Below are positions 7,347 to 13,771 of a DNA stretch of 14,987 nucleotides, piece after piece. The position numbers and the translations under genes are program-made. Source of the stretch: an uncultured Clostridia bacterium (GTDB taxonomy: Bacteria; Bacillota; Clostridia; Peptostreptococcales; Acidaminobacteraceae); NCBI GenBank assembly GCA_937880545.1, contig CALFKA010000191.1, forward strand, positions 1 to 14,987, given 5' to 3'. Positions within the stretch are counted from its first letter, which is position 1; each line of letters starts with the position of its first letter. Under the pieces are notes generated by a model. It worked only from the letters and a program-made list of their open reading frames with translations. It did no database searches and had not been told where the DNA came from.

Positions 7347-7703
7347 CTAACGGCGTATGGCATTTTGAATAAGCGAAAGATCGACCAGCATCGCGTCTTC
7401 TCGGGCGGCTTCATCGAGGAGGTAGTGCCGGGTTTCCCGGGTCTTTTTCTCCGTGGCGATAGCCGCTTCGATCAGGGCGAGCGAGTCAAAATCCAAGGTG
7501 TGCCCTTCTTCCATGAGCACAGACTTAAAAGGCGTCTCCGACGGCCGCACACTCCCACTGAGGGGGTGTGAGCGTAGAACCCACCCTTTATGGACAGCAT
7601 CGCGTATCCGAAGGAAGAGCGAAGCCATCGACTCGTCAAAAAACAGGATGTTCTCAAGTGGCTTTTCTCGCAACACCCTTGGATTGTTTGTCCAAATAAC
7701 CAT
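7347..7703 (-). CDS. grdX: GrdX family protein
   Basis: First gene of the operon. From the ATG at 7703 it encodes 118 residues, the usual size of GrdX; an in-frame ATG at 7727 would add eight residues but overlaps the predicted transcription start and lacks a good ribosome site, whereas AAAGGG lies seven bases before 7703. Family marks are the N-terminal VIWTNNPRV and the central HPLSGSVRPSETPFKSVL (near 45-62). No catalytic motif, signal peptide or membrane segment is seen, so it should be a small cytoplasmic protein. GrdX is found at the head of glycine reductase operons and its biochemical role is not established; a regulatory or assembly role is only a guess. Confidence 0.88.
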   Translation of the reverse strand: MVIWTNNPRVLREKPLENILFFDESMASLFLRIRDAVHKGWVLRSHPLSGSVRPSETPFKSVLMEEGHTLDFDSLALIEAAIATEKKTRETRHYLLDEAAREDAMLVDLSLIQNAIRR

Positions 7704-7736
7704 TCGGCAGCCCTTTGTTATTACCATTGTTACCCA

Positions 7737-7745
7737 ATTATAACA
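7737..7745 (-). promoter_or_regulatory. Extended -10 promoter of the grd operon
   Basis: On the minus strand TGT-TATAAT (7745-7737) is a perfect extended -10 element. No good -35 lies at 16-18 bases (best is TTCTTC at 7765-7760), which extended -10 promoters tolerate. Transcription would start near 7730, giving a leader of about 27 bases before the grdX ATG. The position directly ahead of the first operon gene supports the call. Confidence 0.65.
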
Positions 7746-7888
7746 CGGAAGTGCACCCTGAAGAAGGCTCGAAAGAGCTTAAAGTTCCATCATCTTCTAC
7801 ATAGTGTTACATATTATAGACATATTGAAAAAGAGAATGATAGTTTTACAGAGAAGAAGAGAGAGCATTATCAGAAATCAAAAGGAGG

Positions 7889-7959
7889 ATCGTCAACCCT
7901 ATCGCGTCAAATCGTAATGATCGCGTCAGAATCGTGAGGATCGCCTTGACGATTCGCGC
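7889..7959. repeat. Imperfect tandem repeat of about 20 bases with flanking inverted repeat
   Basis: Three successive units begin ATCGCGTCA, ATCGCGTCA and ATCGCCTTG at 7901, 7920 and 7940; the first two share ATCGCGTCA then AATCGT with one inserted base. The tract is bracketed by an eight-base inverted pair, ATCGTCAA (7889-7896) and TTGACGAT (7946-7953). Function is unknown; it could be a protein-binding array or debris. Confidence 0.5.
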
Positions 7960-8041
7960 ATGAGCTATCGTTTTGCTTAAAAATATAGAGCCAAAGTGGC
8001 GAGAACTTAAGTAAGCGGACAGGTATGAACAAATACTATAA

Positions 8042-8161
8042 TCATTGACTCGATTGACAGGCAAGCTTCAGGTGAAAGTTCACTATACATGGTATAAGAA
8101 ATATCCATCATCACGCCAAGAGTCCTATCTCTTGGATCTTCTCGACGAAGGAAAAGCATAA
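8042..8161 (+). pseudogene. Possible C-terminal gene remnant, unassigned
   Basis: A 39-codon open frame follows a stop at 8039-8041 and ends in TAA at 8159-8161. It has no ATG; the only starts are TTG or GTG (8072) without a clear ribosome site. The last 28 residues include HYTWYKKYPSSRQESYLLDL, with a composition that looks protein-like. A hairpin with a T-rich tail on this strand follows (8189-8220), as a real gene end would have. I do not recognise the family, and a chance open frame remains quite possible. Confidence 0.2.
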
Positions 8162-8188
8162 GGTAACGGTGGTTGAGAGAAATAGACG

Positions 8189-8210
8189 AAAAAAGCGGCA
8201 GTTGCCGCTC
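8189..8210 (-). terminator. Terminator of the AtoE-type gene, possibly bidirectional
   Basis: On the minus strand GAGCGGC-AACT-GCCGCTTTTTT is a GC-rich stem with a four-base loop and six T residues, about 35 bases after the stop of the transporter gene. On the plus strand the same stem is followed by CTCTTTTCTATT, so it may also stop rightward transcription. Confidence 0.88.
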
Positions 8211-8245
8211 TTTTCTATTGGTGGAGAGTATTATTTGGTCAATTG

Positions 8246-9598
8246 TCAGAATAGGAACAGGAAAGCAAGAGAGACGAGGATTCCGGTGTAAAAGAGGACC
8301 ATGAGACAGTAGCCCATGATGTCCTTTGCCTGAAGTCCTGCGATACCTAGAGCGGGAAGCGCCCAGAAAGGCTGGATCATATTTGTCCAGGCATCTCCCC
8401 AGGCGATAGCCATGGCAGAGACGGCCGGGTCGACGCCCAGCTTAATGGCTGCCGGCATATTGATCGGCCCCTGGACAGCCCACTGACCGCCTCCGGAGGG
8501 GACGAAGATATTCACCAAGCCCGCCGACCAGAAGGTGAACAGCGGGAATGTCCTTGTCGTCGAAATGCCAAGGAAGAAGTTGGTGATCGTGATCGCTAAA
8601 CTGACTCCTTCAGGATTCTTACCGGTCATCATACCCATGATGCCCGCATAGAACGGGAACTGAATGAGAACACCTCCTGCTCCCCTGATGGATTCGTTGA
8701 TCGCATTCACGTAACGAATAGGGGTGCCGTGTAGCAGGACACCCAGCATCAGAAAGATAAGATTGACGATGTTGAGGTTCAGATCCACTTTTTTGACGGA
8801 CCAGAAGAAGTAGACGAGATAAGTAAAGGCGAGAGCAACAACAACGTAACTCAGAATAGGGCTGTTTTCCAGTTTCTGAGCAGGTGTCTTATCGACGGGT
8901 TCTTTATATTCTGACTCATCCATGAGAGCGGATGGATCCACCACCACTGTATTTTCTGAGTCCGGATGCATGGCGCGATTGAGAAATGGCAAAGTAACGA
9001 TGATAGCGATTGTAACAATTAGATTGGCAGTAGAAAAGATGGTTCTGGAGACGGGGATAAGTTCCGTGATCAGTCCTTCCGAAATAGTTTGCAGCTGTGT
9101 GAGGTCTGAGTTGACCTGTAAGGGGATGGAGCCTGAAAAACCTGCGTGCCATACGACAAAGCCTGAATACGCAGAAGCGATCAGCAGGCGATAGTCGACA
9201 TTGGGTACGGCGCGGGCGAGTTCTCTTGCGAGGAGAGCACCGACAATAAGTCCAAACCCCCAGTTGAGCCAGCAGGCAATGCCGGAGACAAAGGTAACGA
9301 GAAGAATGGCTTGTCCTGGTGAGTGGGCAAGTGAAGCAATCTTCTTAAGGAGACGTTTGACAGGACCGGAGATGGCGAGGGCGTTTCCGAGCACCAATAC
9401 CAACATCATCTGCATGGTGAAGGGCAAGAGTCCCCAGACACCGCCGCCCCAGTGCTTGACCATGTCAAGCGGACTCTGACCAGTAGCGGGTATAGCTGCC
9501 ACAAAAGTGATGATTGTCAGGATGACTGCGAAGATAAAAGCATCCGGAAGGTAGCGCTCCATGAGTTTTACGCTTCCCCGAGTGACTTTTTTAAACAT
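8246..9598 (-). CDS. atoE: Short-chain fatty acid transporter, AtoE family
   Basis: 450 residues of a strongly hydrophobic inner-membrane protein with about 11-12 likely helices and one polar loop near residues 212-245. It matches E. coli AtoE along its length: ERYLPDAFIFAVILTIITF near the N-terminus, LNWGFGLIVGAL (111-122), QFPFYAGIMGMM (313-324), VPSGGGQWAVQGP (366-378) and AIAWGDAWTNMIQPFWALP (397-415), and the C-terminal LQAKDIMGYC. The family is assigned to transport of short-chain fatty acids such as acetoacetate or butyrate; direction and substrate here are unknown. Start ATG 9598 follows AAGGAGG (9611-9605) with a six-base spacer; the longer frame from 9619 would read through this site. 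It is a single-gene unit with its own promoter and terminator, divergent from carbamate kinase. Confidence 0.9.
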   Translation of the reverse strand: MFKKVTRGSVKLMERYLPDAFIFAVILTIITFVAAIPATGQSPLDMVKHWGGGVWGLLPFTMQMMLVLVLGNALAISGPVKRLLKKIASLAHSPGQAILLVTFVSGIACWLNWGFGLIVGALLARELARAVPNVDYRLLIASAYSGFVVWHAGFSGSIPLQVNSDLTQLQTISEGLITELIPVSRTIFSTANLIVTIAIIVTLPFLNRAMHPDSENTVVVDPSALMDESEYKEPVDKTPAQKLENSPILSYVVVALAFTYLVYFFWSVKKVDLNLNIVNLIFLMLGVLLHGTPIRYVNAINESIRGAGGVLIQFPFYAGIMGMMTGKNPEGVSLAITITNFFLGISTTRTFPLFTFWSAGLVNIFVPSGGGQWAVQGPINMPAAIKLGVDPAVSAMAIAWGDAWTNMIQPFWALPALGIAGLQAKDIMGYCLMVLFYTGILVSLAFLFLF

Positions 9599-9633
9599 CA
9601 GCTTCCTCCTTAAATTCACTCTCCACTAGTTAA

Positions 9634-9661
9634 ATTTTATTCCTTTTTTGATGATTGTCAA
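9634..9661 (-). promoter_or_regulatory. Promoter of the AtoE-type gene
   Basis: On the minus strand a consensus TTGACA (9661-9656) is separated by 16 bases from TAAAAT (9639-9634). Predicted start near 9627, about 28 bases before the ATG. It is a good housekeeping-sigma promoter. Confidence 0.8.
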
Positions 9662-9761
9662 GAATTAGTAGAATAAATGCATAAGAATAAACATTATAAA
9701 AATAAATCAACAATAATTTATATATGAAATAGCTAATAAGGACGGGAGATAGAAAAAACTG

Positions 9762-9821
9762 TTTCATTCTTGCGCAAGTGGGTTTATGATAAACACTGGA
9801 TATAAGAGCTAAAGAATGAAA
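9762..9821. promoter_or_regulatory. Nested palindromes upstream of carbamate kinase, operator candidate
   Basis: An outer ten-base inverted repeat, TTTCATTCTT (9762-9771) and AAGAATGAAA (9812-9821), encloses a perfect 13-base palindrome GTTTAT-G-ATAAAC (9782-9794) and overlaps a ten-base palindrome CTTGCGCAAG (9769-9778). A -10-like TATGAT (9785-9790) sits inside the 13-base palindrome, without a good -35. This arrangement fits a repressor or activator site controlling arcC. It does not match the standard ARG box that I know. Confidence 0.5.
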
Positions 9822-9852
9822 TCGTGCAACACGAATGGATCAGGGAGAATTC

Positions 9853-10803
9853 ATGAAAAAGACCAGAGTTATCATTGCCCTCGGAGGCAATGCGCTGGAA
9901 GAGAAAGGGCGTCCCTCCACCGCTGAGGTGCAGTTAGAGATTGTCAAAAGAACCAGTGAATATATAGCAGATATCATCGCCGCCGGTTATGAGGTGGCTA
10001 TCGTACATGGAAACGGCCCACAAGTAGGGAGGATCCTGCTTGCCTCAGAGACAGCCTCGGAGGTCACTCCGACTATGCCCTTTGATGTGTGTGGCGCCAT
10101 GAGTCAGGGATACATCGGCTACCACATTCAGCAAGGACTCAAGCCGGCTCTTGAGAAGCGGGGTATCCACTTGCCGGTTGTAAGCCTTGTGACACAGATG
10201 GTAGTGGACCCGAAAGATCCTGCTTTCATGAATCCCACAAAACCCATTGGCCCCTTCTACTCAGAAGACATAGCAAAAAGATTTGCTAAAGAGAAGGGTT
10301 TTGTCGTGAAGGAAGATGCGGGGAGAGGCTGGAGACGTGTTGTGGCTTCCCCCATCCCGAAACGTGTTGTGGAGATAGAGACGGTCAAAGCTCTGTGGGG
10401 GAAGACTGTGGTCGTCACCTGTGGAGGCGGCGGAATCCCCGTCGTGGAAAAAGAAGATGGCTCTCTTATGGGAGTGGATGCGGTTATAGATAAAGACTTT
10501 GCGGCAGAGAGACTGGCAGAAGATCTGGACGCAGACCTCCTCCTGATCCTGACAGATGTCGAGAATGTCTCCCTCTGTTTCCACACGCCGGATGAGCAAC
10601 TGCTGGAGCATCTGAACGTGAAGGATGCTCAGAAGTATATTGAAGAGGGGCAGTTCGCCTCTGGAAGTATGCTTCCAAAAGTCATGGCTGCTACCGCCTT
10701 TGTCAGAAGCAAGCACGGAAGAAGGGCAATCATCACCTCATTATACAAAGCCATGGATGCCCTGAATGGAGAGTGTGGTACTGTCATCGACGAAAATAAT
10801 TGA
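9853..10803 (+). CDS. arcC: Carbamate kinase
   Basis: 316 residues, normal for the family. The enzyme transfers phosphate from carbamoyl phosphate to ADP, giving ATP, ammonia and CO2, the last step of arginine deiminase and related fermentations. Motifs are IALGGNALEE (8-17), VHGNGPQVGR (51-60), NPTKPIGPFY (127-136), VTCGGGGIPVV (188-198), DKDFAAERLA (213-222), LILTDVENV (231-239) and ASGSMLPKV (269-277). ATG at 9853 follows CAGGGAG with a short spacer; an in-frame ATG at 9835 would include that site in the coding region. A strong terminator follows at once, so it is monocistronic. No arginine deiminase or carbamoyltransferase gene is beside it, so the source of carbamoyl phosphate is not shown here. 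Confidence 0.95.
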   Translation: MKKTRVIIALGGNALEEKGRPSTAEVQLEIVKRTSEYIADIIAAGYEVAIVHGNGPQVGRILLASETASEVTPTMPFDVCGAMSQGYIGYHIQQGLKPALEKRGIHLPVVSLVTQMVVDPKDPAFMNPTKPIGPFYSEDIAKRFAKEKGFVVKEDAGRGWRRVVASPIPKRVVEIETVKALWGKTVVVTCGGGGIPVVEKEDGSLMGVDAVIDKDFAAERLAEDLDADLLLILTDVENVSLCFHTPDEQLLEHLNVKDAQKYIEEGQFASGSMLPKVMAATAFVRSKHGRRAIITSLYKAMDALNGECGTVIDENN

Positions 10804-10814
10804 TGCCAAAGTGG

Positions 10815-10843
10815 TCCGGAGTCTATCCTCCGGATTTTTTATT
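10815..10843 (+). terminator. Terminator of the carbamate kinase gene
   Basis: TCCGGAG (10815-10821) pairs with CTCCGGA (10828-10834) around a six-base loop, followed by six T residues. It starts 12 bases after the stop codon. Confidence 0.93.
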
Positions 10844-11463
10844 CTCGAGACAATTCTGCTTTTTAAAATAGTCTTTTTGAAATACATATGATGCAAAATA
10901 AATAAAAAGATCTCGCCCTTGTAGCATCCGCTCTCCTTCTATTTTTCAAGTCGTTTTTTTAAGGTGTGTAAACAATCAGGATCACATCAAGTATTTTGTT
11001 TCTATAATGCTTATCAAAGAGCAGAGTTTGCTTGAAATTCGGGCAGATGAGAGAGAAAAAGAGTAAATATATACTCTAGATATTTGTAGTATATCGATAG
11101 ATAGAAAATATTTTTATGTTCTGATAATGGTCAGATGGTGAAGGTTTCATGGAAAAGCAGCTGTGTTGCCGAAACAATATGTTGTTAAGTAAATGTAAGT
11201 TCGTATTCTTTAGTTTCTTCTTTCTCACTGGGTAATGCTTTACTAGAAGTTACATCCTACACTGCCACACGAAGCGAAAGATATAGAAGGAATACGACAG
11301 AAGCTGAAATAGGATGGTAACTTCATGTACGGTGGAGGAACAGAAAACAGCTATTCCACGACATCACCAAAATACGAAAAGATCGGGCTGGAAAAGAACG
11401 AGACTTTCACCATCTTTCAGCCCTCCAAACGGAACAATTCTTATTAAGTTAAGGAGGAACCAA
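10844..11463. other. AT-rich non-coding stretch before the GlsB/YeaQ-type gene
   Basis: About 620 bases without a recognisable gene. The left half is AT-rich (for example around 11060-11120). Close to the following gene a loose hairpin can form between GGGCTGGAAAAG (11385-11396) and CTTTCAGCCC (11414-11423). A GGGTAA at about 11229 resembles half of a SigB site, but no correctly spaced partner is present. A frame from 11314 runs into the downstream gene but lacks a ribosome site. Some 50-codon open frames occur, none with a start signal. Confidence 0.5.
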
Positions 11464-11718
11464 ATGACCGGATTAATTTTATGGCTACTATTTGGAGCAA
11501 TTGTTGGCTGGCTGGCAGGCCTTATCATGAAGGATAGCCGAGGGATCATCGGCAATATCATTGTCGGTATTCTTGGTTCGGCTTTGGGCGGATGGCTTTC
11601 TACCGTGACCATGGGCACAAACTTTAAAGACTTTTCCATTGAAGGGATTGCCTTTGCTGTCGTGGGAGCGATGATTCTGCTCTTCCTGAAGAAGCTGCTG
11701 GTAGGCAAAGCCGGCTAA
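11464..11718 (+). CDS. GlsB/YeaQ/YmgE family stress-response membrane protein
   Basis: 84 residues, typical for this family (transglycosylase-associated protein domain). Three membrane segments are visible at about 3-20, 27-48 and 60-76, with the family patterns GAIVGWLAGLIMKDSRGIIGNI split over the first loop, the glycine-rich GILGSALGGWLS (35-46) and GAMILLFLKKLL near the C-terminus. These small inner-membrane proteins are linked to stress responses in several bacteria, including GlsB of enterococci; the molecular role is unclear. ATG at 11464 has AAGGAGG seven bases upstream, so the longer frame from 11314 is not used. Its own terminator follows, so it is a single-gene unit. Confidence 0.88.
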   Translation: MTGLILWLLFGAIVGWLAGLIMKDSRGIIGNIIVGILGSALGGWLSTVTMGTNFKDFSIEGIAFAVVGAMILLFLKKLLVGKAG

Positions 11719-11734
11719 GAAGATCAATTCCATG

Positions 11735-11760
11735 GCGGAGATGAAAGTCTCCGCTTTTTT
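11735..11760 (+). terminator. Terminator of the GlsB/YeaQ-type gene
   Basis: GCGGAGA (11735-11741) pairs with TCTCCGC (11748-11754) around TGAAAG, followed by six T residues, 16 bases after the stop. Confidence 0.93.
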
Positions 11761-11770
11761 ATGCCATAGA

Positions 11771-11820
11771 AGTGTAGTTGGGATAGCTGGAAAGAGCTTT
11801 CTCATCTACACTATTTTTCT
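11771..11820 (+). terminator. Second, longer hairpin with T-tail
   Basis: AGTGTAG (11771-11777) pairs with CTACACT (11806-11812) and the stem extends inward with one mismatch to about 13 pairs, with a further AGCT/AGCT pairing at the tip. ATTTTTCT follows. It may back up the first terminator or be the 3' end of a small RNA. Confidence 0.5.
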
Positions 11821-12044
11821 ATCATGAGCTTGTAAATGAATGAGGGGTTCTTTTTGGGATCTCGCACCTGTAATAGAAACAGTTGTCCATAGGCTCGCTA
11901 GCTGCGATCAGTGAAATAGGTTGGGCAGCGTTTACTCAATGGACTACAAGGTTTGGCGACGAGCACAGGAGAAATATTTGCAAACCATTTGTAGAAGGAT
12001 TCCCGAGACCTGATAGAGCAGAGTGACGAAAAAGATCATGCAAC
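11821..12044. other. Gap downstream of nnrD
   Basis: About 220 bases between the tail hairpin and the end of nnrD. I see no gene. On the nnrD transcript only a weak CTCAT/ATGAG hairpin followed within about ten bases by TTTTT (near 12024-12050) could serve as a terminator; I do not call it. Confidence 0.4.
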
Positions 12045-12869
12045 TCATTTCTGATGAGCATTTTCCAACTGGAATTTACGGATGTAAGAGGGAAGCGCAT
12101 TGATGATGCGAGAAGGAAGAACGGGGCACTGTGTTTTCGCCAACTCATCCGCCACGTAACCATGGAAGTACACGGCAGCTTTGAATGCGTCCAAGGGATC
12201 AGGGAAGTAGGCAAGAAAAGCACCAAGAATACCACTGAGGACATCGCCGGAGCCTCCTGTGGCCATACAGGCATTTCCTGTCGTATTCACAAAAATCCCT
12301 TCTGAGGTATAGAGGCGGCTGCGGTGTCCCTTCAGGAGCACGCTTACTCCTCTCTGCATTGCCCAGGAGAGGTTTTCTTCATCATCATCAGACAAGCCGC
12401 TCAGTCTCCTCCATTCACCGGGGTGAGGCGTGAGAAAGGCGAAAGATGGGGGAATGAAAAGGGAGAACCTGGCAATGAGGTTGAGAGCATCCGCATCGAG
12501 AACAATTTTTTGATGAGGAAAGACTTTTGAGATGACAGACTCCAGAAGATCAAGCTGCTCCCCAAAGCCGGGTCCGATGACCAGAGTGTCAGCCCTTCGG
12601 ATAAGTGGATCCATTGTCTGCACATGATACCAGTCGGCCACCATCACTTCTGGGTAGAGGCTGTGCAGAGCAGAGTGGTTGCAAGGGTCTGTGGCGGCGC
12701 TTATAAGACCGGCGCCGGCATGCAGAGCCGCGCCAGCAGCCAGCATGATGGCACCACCATAGCGGGCATTTCCTCCTATCAGGAGGACTCTGCCATAGTC
12801 GCCTTTATGGGTGTAAGGATCTCTCTCCCTGAAAAGGGGCAAGATACTCTCATGCTTCAATTGTTCCAT
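12045..12869 (-). CDS. nnrD: ADP-dependent NAD(P)H-hydrate dehydratase
   Basis: 274 residues. This is the YjeF C-terminal (ribokinase-like) domain as a standalone protein, like B. subtilis YxkO, without the N-terminal epimerase domain found fused in many bacteria. It repairs hydrated NADH or NADPH with ADP. Motifs are HKGDYGRVLLIGG (21-33), GGAIMLAAGAALHAGAGL (38-55), VIGPGFG (97-103), DADALN (125-130), LTPHPGEW (146-153), LLKGH near 178-182 and the signature NTTGNACMATGGSGDVLSG (195-213) with Asp209 as the expected catalytic residue. ATG 12869 with GAGGT upstream is preferred; the longer frame begins with a TTG at 12908 that overlaps a TATAAT sequence. NnrE must be elsewhere if present. Confidence 0.93.
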   Translation of the reverse strand: MEQLKHESILPLFRERDPYTHKGDYGRVLLIGGNARYGGAIMLAAGAALHAGAGLISAATDPCNHSALHSLYPEVMVADWYHVQTMDPLIRRADTLVIGPGFGEQLDLLESVISKVFPHQKIVLDADALNLIARFSLFIPPSFAFLTPHPGEWRRLSGLSDDDEENLSWAMQRGVSVLLKGHRSRLYTSEGIFVNTTGNACMATGGSGDVLSGILGAFLAYFPDPLDAFKAAVYFHGYVADELAKTQCPVLPSRIINALPSYIRKFQLENAHQK

Positions 12870-12907
12870 GGGCACCTCACAATGCTCTTCATGATACGTT
12901 TTGTTCA

Positions 12908-12913
12908 ATTATA
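12908..12913 (-). promoter_or_regulatory. Candidate -10 element of nnrD
   Basis: Perfect TATAAT on the minus strand, 39 bases upstream of the chosen ATG, with transcription expected near 12901. No convincing -35 is seen (ACTCCT at the right distance). It supports the ATG at 12869 over the upstream TTG. Confidence 0.4.
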
Positions 12914-13053
12914 CATTACTCAAAGGGGTTAGGAGTGGAGAAAGACAACAACAATCCTCACAGTTGTATTAAGTTATGAGGATAGTACTACCCTATCATT
13001 AAAGTATGATTGATTAAAAAGCGGAAAGGGAAAGTTATCGGGTGATTCAATAG

Positions 13054-13249
13054 CAATTTAAATGCGACGTGCAGGAGATGCTCCTCAGGTGTCTTGAAAT
13101 CATGGGTGAGGAATATACTTCAACGAATTATAATCCTACGATGAGCGATGGATCGGTGTCTATACGACACGACATCTGTGACAAATCCAGCCCCAATCAT
13201 TGAGGCTTCAAAAACTTTTTATGATCTAGTCGATGAGTTTGATAACTGA
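13054..13249 (+). pseudogene. Possible frameshifted gene fragment, unassigned
   Basis: Two plus-strand frames overlap: 13054-13203 (49 codons, after a TAG) and 13148-13249 (33 codons from an ATG). The second includes TTSVTNPAPIIEASKTFYDL, which has protein-like composition, and the first includes QFKCDVQEMLLRCLEIMGEE. Joining them with one shift near 13148 would give a continuous fragment. Neither has a ribosome site. I do not recognise a family and chance is a real alternative. Confidence 0.2.
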
Positions 13250-13277
13250 TCGGTGAAAGGAGTGAGTAACACTTAAG

Positions 13278-13379
13278 CAACCGACCTAGCTCATCTGTAG
13301 CAGGTAGGTTATGACTCTAGCGAAGTCTTGAATGTTACAACATCAAAAAAACGAGCCAAGTAAGTCGAGTGGTCGGTTG
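13278..13379. repeat. Inverted repeat pair about 100 bases apart
   Basis: CAACCGACC (13278-13286) and GGTCGGTTG (13371-13379) are perfect nine-base inverted copies spanning 102 bases of non-coding DNA. Could be ends of a miniature element or a long-range stem. No target duplication was seen. Confidence 0.4.
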
Positions 13380-13404
13380 GTATTTCAGACTCAAGTAGTA
13401 TGAT

Positions 13405-13445
13405 AAAAAAGAAAAAGACAGACCATTTTTCAAAGTCTGTCTTTT
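13405..13445 (-). terminator. Terminator of the adenylation/carrier protein transcript
   Basis: On the minus strand AAAAGACAGAC (13445-13435) pairs with GTCTGTCTTTT (13423-13413), loop of 11 bases, followed by a T-rich tail CTTTTTCTTTTTT. It begins 28 bases after the carrier protein stop. Confidence 0.9.
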
Positions 13446-13472
13446 CAACCAGATAATGCGGAAAGGCGTTTA

Positions 13473-13703
13473 TTATTGTAGTCTTTTAATCAATTTTTCA
13501 ATTGCGGCAACAGAGTTGAAATTATCTGGAATCAAATCGTTTACAGTAATCGCCACGTTAAAGTTGTTGTTAAGATCCATTACTAAAGCTACGATATCCA
13601 TCGAATCCAGATAACCTTGATCTATTAAAGTCTCACAATCGTTGATATCATCAGGTCTTTCCATGATAATATCCTCTAAAATTTCTATGATTTCTTCTCT
13701 CAT
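13473..13703 (-). CDS. Acyl/peptidyl carrier protein
   Basis: 76 residues, one carrier-protein domain. The phosphopantetheine attachment serine is Ser34 in QGYLDSMDIVALV (29-41), within a four-helix pattern; the rest is acidic as usual (ITVNDLIPDNFNSVAAIEKLI). It should carry an amino acid or acyl group as a thioester, loaded by the adenylation enzyme encoded 68 bases upstream on the same strand, an arrangement like DltA/DltC or small nonribosomal peptide modules. ATG 13703 has AGGAG (13715-13711) with a seven-base spacer; the GTG just before it is a weaker choice. A terminator follows, so it is the last gene of its transcript. It is not the housekeeping fatty-acid carrier protein: there are no fab genes nearby and the DSL motif is replaced by DSM. 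Confidence 0.88.
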   Translation of the reverse strand: MREEIIEILEDIIMERPDDINDCETLIDQGYLDSMDIVALVMDLNNNFNVAITVNDLIPDNFNSVAAIEKLIKRLQ

Positions 13704-13771
13704 CACGTCTCTCCTATTAAATAATCAATAACTAATATGTTGATAAAATCAATAGCTTAAGAATTCAGATA

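Larger units (their letters stand above)
7746..8188. other. Non-coding gap between grdX and the AtoE-type gene
   Basis: About 440 bases with no recognisable gene. It holds an imperfect tandem repeat (7889-7959) and a short unassigned open frame on the plus strand (8042-8161). I see no riboswitch or tRNA. A 72-codon minus-strand frame (8064-7846) starts with TTG, lacks a ribosome site and runs through the repeat tract, so I do not call it. Confidence 0.5.
12914..13404. other. Non-coding gap between nnrD and the carrier protein gene
   Basis: About 490 bases with no recognisable intact gene. It contains several short hairpins (ATCCTCA/TGAGGAT near 12952-12982, AGGAG/CTCCT near 13074-13086, GTGTC/GACAC near 13156-13170), a nine-base inverted repeat 13278-13286/13371-13379, and two overlapping short open frames (13054-13249). 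The density of remnants suggests a decayed gene or small mobile element. Confidence 0.4.

Noticed and set aside
7547..7572. CACACTCCC / GGGGGTGTG hairpin inside grdX
   Set aside because: It lies within a conserved coding stretch (HPLSGSVRPSE), contains a mismatch on the transcribed strand and has no U-tract, so it is not supported as an attenuator.
7846..8064. 72-codon minus-strand frame
   Set aside because: It begins with TTG, lacks a ribosome site, runs through the tandem repeat tract and has no recognisable motif.
11217..11235. SigB-like promoter (GTTTCT ... GGGTAA) before the stress-type membrane gene
   Set aside because: Spacing of 11 bases is too short for the 13-15 expected, the -35 half is poor, and anaerobic clostridia usually lack SigB.
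11314..11463. N-terminal extension of the GlsB/YeaQ-type protein
   Set aside because: The added 50 residues are basic and unlike the family, and an AAGGAGG ribosome site sits right before the internal ATG at 11464.
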